Positions 56,791-64,000 of a stretch of 64,000 nt of DNA are shown one piece after another (positions within the stretch are counted from its first letter, which is position 1; every line of letters begins with the position of its first letter). The translations under genes and the position numbers were made by a program. The notes under the pieces are model-generated. The model ran no database searches, was not told the DNA's origin, and saw only the letters and a program-made list of their open reading frames with translations. Location: NCBI GenBank assembly GCA_963978905.1, contig OZ022260.1, positions 34,985,326 through 35,049,325 of the forward strand, in the 5' to 3' direction. This DNA comes from Trichostrongylus colubriformis. Lineage: Eukaryota; Nematoda; Chromadorea; Rhabditida; Trichostrongylidae.

Positions 56791-57224
56791 TCTTAATAGC
56801 CACTTTTGTCATCTCCTTACGTGTATTTGAGCGATGGTGCACGACACGCTATCATTCTTCCGCTTCCGAGGGAGGTTCGGGTTTAGGTTCACGTCAGACT
56901 TCGCATCGTTGGGATTGCGACTTTGGAATTTTGCGATGCAGTGATGTTGTGATGTCGCAATTCGACAGACGGCTCTCGACCCTGACAGTGCGTGCTGAAA
57001 CCTCGCATGCGGAACTGCGACAACGCAAAATTGCAAATCATGAAGTGTGACATCGGCCCAGCGCAGCCTAGAAAATGGAAAGATTCCTGATAAAAATATG
57101 GTTAGCCGCTAATCAAAGATGGCGGCGTTGTGTGGACATCGCACAATCGCCAGCTTCTCATGTTGTTTGTGGTTGTCAACTAACAAAGATACGTATGAAC
57201 AGCTCCATGTTCAATCGCCATCAC

Positions 57225-57545
57225 AGCATACCCAGGAGTCGAGAAAAATGGCCACTTCCGTACGATCCCTCCCCTCAACGGGGCCCCAAATACGACTCCC
57301 TTTATCCACAGAACCTCTACAGAATTAGCAACTATTGCCGATTGCACAGTATTACTAACCATTTTACCGTTATGCCTTTGTCGATCATTCAAATTCAATC
57401 ATATTTTCTTACATAACAGATCAGCTGAAGGCACGTTCTGCTTATCATCTAGCCTTGGACCATTGCTTACGAGCCCCCATTACGTCGATCAAATATGACC
57501 CCAGTGTCGAGGAATCTTCGACTTCCTCTGACCCTGGGTACTATT
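57225..57545. repeat. Family E repeat
   Basis: CATACCCAGGAGTCGAGAAA, CCACAGAACCTCTACAGAAT and GTGTCGAGGAATCTTCGACT are family words. Confidence 0.55.
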
Positions 57546-58126
57546 GGAAAGAATTTCACGAATCTAACTTTGCCCGTCGCAATGAGGAGGAACTTGAACG
57601 CTCTCTGCTATGATGTGAGCAGTGAGGATGGAACAGATAACCCTGAACTTTGAAATAATGGGGCTTCATGGAGACATGGGTAGGAGGGGCAATTACGCCA
57701 CTGAGTCTTAATTGACGTTTTAGAGGAACTGAAATAAAACATTAGAGGTAAAAAAACGATAAGAAGAAGTCATTTTAAGCCAGGGAGTGTGGATTTACCT
57801 AATCCCAGCGAGAAAGGCAGCTTTACGTGTGGGAGAGGATGAATCGTTGCTTTTCCATATATCCTCATAGCTCCTGTGAGGAGTTTCAAATCACGAAAAG
57901 AATAAATTAATGCGAGAATAGGAAATGAGAGGTCAGATAGGTCAGATAGGTCAGATAAAAAAAGAAGTACCAACATTAAAATAAGGTGAAACGCTCCTAG
58001 CTCTTCTGGTAGTAAGCTAATTCTCAATTGACTTAAGCGATTTAATCGAACAATTGAATCGGAGTAAGGGTCAGTTTAAAGGAACCGGAAGGGGGTCCGA
58101 AACAAGAGAAACATGCAAAGAAATGA
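57546..58126. other. No gene recognised
   Basis: Three tandem GTCAGATAG units near 57936-57955 are the only pattern seen. Confidence 0.4.
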
Positions 58127-58342
58127 GCATTTCGTACCGAACGCAGAAGGTTAGAAGCGATAATCGGTGAAAAAACCCGAACTCAAAAGTGCATCGCTGC
58201 GGTGTGTATTCGCGCCTCATTCGCATCATCGCACTGGCGTTCCGAGTTGTCCGCTGTAGGAGACGGCCGCGGGCCAACTTTAGTTGTAGCACCTGACTCC
58301 CAGCGTAGTGGAGCGGCCATTCCCAACTATATTAACATTCAT
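58127..58342 (+). CDS. Candidate exon, unidentified
   Basis: 72 codons remain open from 58127 to a good donor CAT|GTAAGT: RTERRRLEAIIGEKTRTQKC, ASFASSHWRSELSAVGDGRG and LVVAPDSQRSGAAIPNYINI. No clean acceptor upstream, no known domain. Confidence 0.3.
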
Positions 58343-58581
58343 GTAAGTACATCTAGAAACAATATAAGAAAGAACAAAGGAGAAGGTAAAAGGAATGAAC
58401 AACTTTATAATGGAAACATCTTCTCTTGGCATCATGCCAAGGCGTCAAATTGGCGAGTTTGTGCAATGGCGGCCACTTGAACTCGTCCACACTACGTCTG
58501 TTCTACCATAAGCCAAAATTACTCCCTTACGGTGTCTTTAAGGGGAGGGGGGGGGGAGAGAGGAAGCAACTTTTCACCAAC

Positions 58582-58760
58582 GAAGCTCCTTCCCTATCTA
58601 GGCTTAGACTGAAATTCATATCCCTCCTCCTACATGAAAAACCATTTATCTCATCTGCTTTAGCTCAAGCCTAGAGAGGAAAAGGAGCTCCGACGTCGGT
58701 GGAAATTATGCGTCTCCCCCCCCCCCCACTCTAATTGACCCTGGAGTGAATTCAGTAGTA
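58582..58760 (+). repeat. Repeat shared with 17771-17960
   Basis: GAAGCTCCTTCCCT, ATATCCCTCCTCCTACA, CATCTGCTTTAGCT and GACGTCGGTGGAAAT also occur in order at 17771-17960, inside a kinase intron. Confidence 0.6.
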
Positions 58761-60214
58761 ACTATGGTACCTTGGGTACCATAGTTCAGCAGAAACTATT
58801 TTCGAAGAATATCTAAAAATGAATTTTCAAATGGAAAATAGGTTCAAAACGCCAAAAATTGACTTCCTTGAAAGGAAACAAGGAACCCCTAAAGGAACCT
58901 CTAAAAAGGAAACATACTGCCCAGAAAAGGCACAATATTGACATGTAATAATAATCGAACTTAGTGGTACAAAAGCCAGATGACGATCCGAACCAATAAG
59001 GAGTGTTGGGAAATCCTACGCGGTCATCGGGACGCGGCCACTTAGAGATCCATCCCGGTAGGTGAAGATGGGAGTATTGGCGTGTGGGAGTGTGTGTGTG
59101 TGCGTGGTGTCTGTCGAGAAACAAGGTCACTTGGCTATCGCCCATGTCTGACGACGATCCCATTAGAAGTGTGTGTGAGAAGTTTGCGTTGTTCGACCTC
59201 TGTCCATTACATAGTCCTTTGAGGAGCTGGTCTTTGGAGATCACTGATCTCATAGGACATAAACTGAGAACTGATGGCGGTTCATGGTGAAGAGAGTCAA
59301 TCGATATTTGTTTTCAATAATAATAATTCCTTCAATAATAACTTCACAAAGAGCGGGATCAAGAAAGGTAGCTAACTCGGAAAAATATTCAAGTCGTTAA
59401 AAACCGAATGGCGTAGTGATAAACGGAGCCGCTTTCACTAACATACTGACGGGATCAAATCTGGATCAGTGCCCGTCAAGGTATGGGTTATCACGAGTTG
59501 TGGATAAACAACTGGTAAAATGATTGTCTGTTCACTTTATTCAAATATTCTTTGGAACTGTTAAGAATTTTCAAAATTTAACATAATCAGACGAAAAATT
59601 GTAATGGATCATAAAAATCTATTCGGGAAACGCTGAGACTGGTGAAAACTATCAGCCCCATAGCCTGATAGTTTTCACCAATCCAATATTGTATGAATGA
59701 TGGATAAGTATTCTTGTGTATAATTCCCAGTCGCATAGAGAACCCCCGTAAAAAGGATTTTTTATAACATGGGTATGAGTGAGGGACTGAAATTCCTTCC
59801 CTAGGCTCAGGTAAAATCTACACCTATGAATTGGCTCACATTCCCTTCTTTCTTTTTTCCCTACCTTTCTTGACTTGTTTTGATGGTCCAGGAATGTGGC
59901 CTCATATGCATCGATCTAAATGCCCCATGTATCCATATTGTGTAGAAAGCTCGAGCCGGCTCCACTAAGTGGGCAGTAATTTAGCCAAGAAGTGAACCTT
60001 TAGTGAAAATTCTAACATTCATGTACTCGCCACTACTCTATCTCGTCATACTGACATCGCATTCTAATGACGTACTGGATGCTTACTCTATGAAGCTGAA
60101 AATTAGTACAAATTACCATTCAAATTCTTATATTTTAGTTATTCGGTAGCAGGTTCGGAGGAAAGATTCCTCCTTTTTAGCGTTTCTATGAATAACGAAC
60201 ATTCTTCAAAGACA
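58761..60214. other. No gene recognised
   Basis: A 146-codon minus-strand frame (59253-58813) has no recognisable motif, and its end runs through a repetitive AAGGAACCCCTAAAGGAACC stretch. A GTGTGTGTGTGTGC run lies near 59090. Confidence 0.35.
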
Positions 60215-60575
60215 GTGATCGGGGTAATGTGGGTGATAAGGAATCCCAAAAAGAGTCACTCACTGAAAATATACGGGTCCGAAAGGCCTAGGTATGGCGA
60301 AATCCTCCGCGGAAGGAGCCTCCTAGAGCTGCGGCGGAGGCGGCATCATCAGGACAAGCCGCCCTTCTCAGGACAGCTCGCCTCCTATGGTCGACTTTAC
60401 CGAGCAATGTCTGAGATGTATGATAGCAGAATGATACTTATCGTATCGTATCAAAGCCGTATTGATAGATATGACGTGGTACCTGACGTTTCAGTTTTCG
60501 TGGTGAAAACGTCCACCGGTCAGTATCAAAGATTGGAATGAATGATGCAACCGAATTACCCCTAGCACTGCCTTT
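60215..60575 (+). repeat. Inverted repeat pair I, copy 2
   Basis: CGGGGTAATGTGGGTGATAA, CCGGTCAGTATCAAAGATTG and TGATGCAACCGAATTACCCC pair with 56413-56790 in reverse. Confidence 0.65.
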
Positions 60576-61265
60576 AATGCCATTCATTCGGTGATACACT
60601 AGCAGTAACGAATGTGGAAAGCAGTCGATGACATAATTTACCTGTTAATGCTTGAAAAAGGTTTCTGTAAATCAATGAAATACTGAAAAATGCAAAAAAT
60701 CAATATTATACTCTAGGAGATTCATCAGTGCAGTGAGTGAGCGAGAAAGGGGCACCTGCCATAAGTCCTGTTTTTTCAAAGTGCGTCCCCATTAAATCCT
60801 GTGATAAGATAATACCAGTATTATAAACTTTCTAAAAAGCGACGACTTCACTTTATTTTGATGAATAATTTTTGAGAAATCAATATTCAAGGTAAAGCAG
60901 GTATAACCGGGTACACGACTTCTGTATGGGGCGGATCTGCTCCGTTCCATAAAGGAACGCACTCGTGCAGCCGTTAAGATCGGCCAATCAGCCGGTTAAT
61001 CAGCCCGCATTAAGCAAACCCCTTTCACCTGTAGGATTAGCATTTTGACAGCACGCCTCACATAAAAATGCGGAATAGTTAGAGGAAACATCATAGCGTG
61101 AAGGTGGTCTCAACTAAAAATAGAGGAGCACTTTCTTGGCTTCTTAAAAATTGTACTGTTTTTCGAAAAAAAAAATCAATATCACAGTGACTAGAAAGTG
61201 TTTTTGAAGGGTTGAGTAGCTAAACAGGCTAACAATCGAAAGGTAGGTACGGTTGGTGTTTGCAG
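60576..61265. other. No gene recognised
   Basis: No exon or known repeat seen. Confidence 0.35.
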
Positions 61266-61593
61266 GTTAGAGGACGGGATAGGATTCTGTGTTTGTACAC
61301 GGGTTGTAGAGGGGCGGAGCCGGTTTACCCAAAGGATCAAAAGGCGAAAAGAAGGAGGGGAAGTGGTGTCTTGGCTGGAAAAGCCTGTCGGGCATGCATG
61401 TATGTTCAGAGACTTTGGAAGTCCGCTCCAAGAAAATGATGAGAAACTTGTCCGCCATTTTTCTATTCAAAGAGGTGGTCTCCACAAAAGTGGAGACGAC
61501 ATGTTTTCGTTGGAAGCCGGTGGCGTAGCTTATTTTCCATTGCCAGTTCAAAAAAGTGACATATCATTTCCGGTGTGCACGGTTCCGCGCTAG
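61266..61593 (+). CDS. Candidate last exon, unidentified
   Basis: After GGTGTTTGCAG one frame stays open for 109 codons to TAG: LEDGIGFCVCTRVVEGRSRF, VVSWLEKPVGHACMFRDFGS, LQENDEKLVRHFSIQRGGLH and SLEAGGVAYFPLPVQ. The codon pattern looks coding. The minus strand has a 94-codon frame too. No family recognised. Confidence 0.4.
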
Positions 61594-61944
61594 CCGCAGA
61601 AAACTTGTATTGTGAGAAAGCGCGAAGGTAGTTTACGGTTGTCGTCGCGCACTCCTCCTAGCGCGACCCTACCGAAGGGCAAACATAGAACGATCAGGTT
61701 TCAGTAGGTAACTGAATCAAGGTTATAACATAGAGGTGAGCAGAAGAGCTTCTCTTTAGTGGCCTAAACGATCTAATTTTCATTTGTAAAAAAAAAGCGA
61801 AACAAAAGATTTGGAACATTTTCTTATAATCAGTGTATCGAAATATAGTGGTCAGTAGATAATCTTGATTATTCTCCCTCCTTTTTTGAAGTTTTTGTTG
61901 CCGTCCGATTTTTGGGGAAGCCTTGGTGATCACTTGTCAATATA

Positions 61945-62444
61945 CAGTAGCGGTCAAAAATATATGCGGTTTTGGATGCTAACCATAACTTTGGTCGAAG
62001 TTTACATTTCTTATTCAATTTTTTTTGTTTTTCGATGGCAACTGGTACTTAGTGAAGCAAAGTAGGGTGTAGTGTTGAGATTGGAAAATTTACTTAACTA
62101 TAAACTCTAAAAATACCAAACCTTTTTAAAAATTCAATTGGCCATAAAAAGCTTATAACTCATCGAAACGGGCAGGTGGGCAGAAAATATTACGGAATGA
62201 GGCTGGGACTTTGTTGCACGCTATTTCAAATCCTAACAGCACTGAGGCACGGAGTTGACCATTTTCAGTGGTTTCAGTTAAATAATTTTTTCAACCTTCA
62301 CACTGCGTCCTACTCGGCTGAGATAGTTTATTTCATTGAGTAACAGTTGCCTTCAAAACACAAAAAAAAATTGAGCGAGATATGCAAACAACGAACAAAG
62401 TTGTGGTCAAAATCCCAAACCGCATATATTTTTGACCGCTACTG
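61945..62444. mobile_element. Non-autonomous Tc1-type element, 500 bp
   Basis: CAGTAGCGGTCAAAAATATA and its inverted partner TATATTTTTGACCGCTACTG, flanked by TA (61943-61944; 62445-62446). No transposase. Confidence 0.88.
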
Positions 62445-62487
62445 TAGGTTTTACGAAATTGTAAAAGAAAAAATTCCCTATCTGTAG

Positions 62488-62813
62488 ATTTCATGAACTC
62501 AAAGTGGATAGCGCCAGATCAAAATGAGGCGTTGCGACTCCGTGAAAATAATTTGAAAGGAAGATTCTTTAGGAATTTCTGTGGTCAATTTGTGGACAAG
62601 TGGGCAAAGCCAAGTGTCATGAAGCACAAGATCACTCGGCCCCGCTCTTTTGTCCACGAACCACGAATAACCTGTTTTTCTATAAACGAGCATTGGACGA
62701 TACGTTCCCTTTTCCAAAATTATCTGAAGGTCACATCAACTATTCATGAACCGTATCGACATCTCACGTATCGACATCGTTATCAGTACCAACGACGACA
62801 CCGTCAGTTGTAA
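62488..62813 (+). CDS. Candidate last exon, unidentified
   Basis: Acceptor CCCTATCTGTAG, then 108 codons to TAA: WIAPDQNEALRLRENNLKGR, FCGQFVDKWAKPSVMKHKIT and INEHWTIRSLFQNYLK, ending in YRHRYQYQRRHRQL. No family recognised. It begins 44 bp after a transposon end. Confidence 0.3.
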
Positions 62814-63586
62814 ATTTCCCACCGGGAACACCTTTATGGGTGGTTTGCGTCAATTCAAACAGATTACTACTTCATTGTTTTTTTGCAGGGTGCGCGATGA
62901 ATACTGTTACGCGGTAAAAAACCAAATATCTGTGGCAAATTTGCAACACAAGAAATGAGAACTGGATAATAAATAATTAAGTTAGGGGTGTCGTCTGTCG
63001 TATTTTCGGCAACCATGTGGATGTCAATAACAGAGTGATCTGCAGCCCATTTATCTGTCCACTAGGCAACATAGCAACATGAATATAAGCAGCGAATACA
63101 GTATCCGAATCTCCAAAAGCGAATCTGACAGGCGAGCCCAAGGTTCGGCAGGCAGGTGAGCTCGCAGTCCTCCCGACTCCTTGATCCTATTCTTCACCTT
63201 GTCGAGTCATGCGAGATCTGGAATACACAAGATTATGGAAGAATTACATAGTTAACATCTAGTTAACATTGAACTCCCTAAAGACAGCATTAGGAATGAT
63301 ATGGTAACTGGAAAATATCTGAAAGAAAGAAGTCGTTCATACAGAAACTGCGAGCTGTAGTTACGGCGTAGCGGATAAGACCTGACACCTTTAATAAGTC
63401 CATCCCGCCTCATCGGGTCGATTTCACTGAAGAATGACTTATGTGTAGAGTAATAAACGATAAAGCAGTATGATACTTACCGTATCGTCAAAGCTGTATC
63501 GATCGGAATGACGTGGTTCTTGACGTGACAGTTATCTTGATGAAAACCTCTACAATCTTAACGAATCATAAGACGATTTATTATGA

Positions 63587-63829
63587 GTGTGTGCACATAT
63601 GACGGAAAATGGCTTCGCGGCGTTCCACTTGCGTCGCCACCAGTACGTGTTGCGATCGATTGCTCTTGGGAGACCGGCAGAGTGTGGCTGCGTCACCTCT
63701 GCGCCTCCACCCATGCCACACTGCCTCGTTTGAAGGCTGCCATGCCCTGCCACTGGCAATCGCACCCGCCGCGCCGCTCGCAGCGCGGGCGGCCACGCTA
63801 TTTCCCGTCATATCTGCACACACCCATAA
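63587..63829. mobile_element. MITE, family B
   Basis: GTGTGTGCACATATGACGGA faces CCGTCATATCTGCACACACC, with GGCTTCGCGGCG / GGCGGCCACGC inside. Confidence 0.8.
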
Positions 63830-63924
63830 ATTATCAACAATTTTCGATTCGCTCGTGGATTTCGGATGACGGCCCTTGAAATAGCAATCGAAGACAGGGT
63901 GACTCAAAGAGCACCTGAGGGACG

Positions 63925-64000
63925 GTCTCCTCGAACCAAAGCTCCTCCCTCGATCTCAGCCCTCTGGACTACGCCATTTGGAAATATTTGGAGGAGCACG
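63925..64000 (+). pseudogene. Transposase C-terminal fragment, cut by the window edge
   Basis: One frame reads SLDLSPLDYAIWKYLEEH. S-x-D-L-x-P-L-D-Y-x-x-W-x-x-L-E is the third-Asp motif of Tc1/mariner-superfamily transposases. The continuation is outside the window. Confidence 0.6.

Noticed and set aside
58813..59253. 146-codon minus-strand open frame
   Set aside because: Composition is odd, it crosses CACACACAC and AAGGAACCC repeats, and there is no splice or motif support.

Overview
The window looks like genomic DNA from a nematode, most likely a strongylid (hookworm-like) parasite. Genes are split into many short exons with TTTCAG-type 3' splice sites. A small secreted TIL-type protease-inhibitor gene of the kind common in hookworms is present. 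The introns are filled with Tc1/mariner elements, MITEs, foldback elements, a tRNA-type SINE and a Penelope-like retroelement. There are no bacterial operons, rRNA genes, confident tRNA genes or CRISPR arrays. Species assignment is inference.

Two large genes dominate and are transcribed towards each other. (1) Plus strand, about 5.8-24.6 kb: a protein tyrosine kinase. The kinase domain is continuous and complete over exons 19879-24570 (Gly-rich loop, VAVK, alpha-C Glu, HGDLAARN, DFG, KWLPPE, DVWSYG, CW...RP). Its N-terminal part is spread over exons that I could only partly assemble. (2) Minus strand, 40.2-25.6 kb: sixteen exons that join in phase into about 657 residues, a Sec14/CRAL-TRIO lipid-binding domain followed by spectrin-like helical repeats and a serine-rich tail. 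This layout matches the SESTD1 family. The two stop codons are about 1.1 kb apart.

Smaller genes: two minus-strand exons at 42.7-41.5 kb are the 3' end of an unidentified gene whose last intron has been invaded by a TA-flanked transposon that ends at the 3' splice site. At 52.2-53.0 kb a two-exon plus-strand gene encodes a signal peptide plus a TIL (trypsin-inhibitor-like) domain, with a tandemly duplicated intron segment. Several further exon-like open frames (7.7-8.6, 50.9, 51.9, 58.1, 61.3 and 62.5 kb) are listed with low confidence.

The rest is mobile DNA. Recognisable units include a Tc1-like element rearranged into a palindrome with doubled terminal repeats (1525-3087), three mariner-family relics (9459-10637, 44587-45449, 54742-55418, the last again a palindrome), a Penelope-like element with reverse transcriptase and GIY-YIG domains and a 13-bp target duplication (14704-16649), a SINE with a 13-bp target duplication (20641-20937), two TA-flanked non-autonomous elements (41639-42379, 61945-62444), and at least six MITE/foldback families in many copies. 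The recurring theme is inverted symmetry: at least eight separate units are long foldbacks. Two transposons of different families have independently had one end replaced by an inverted copy of the other.
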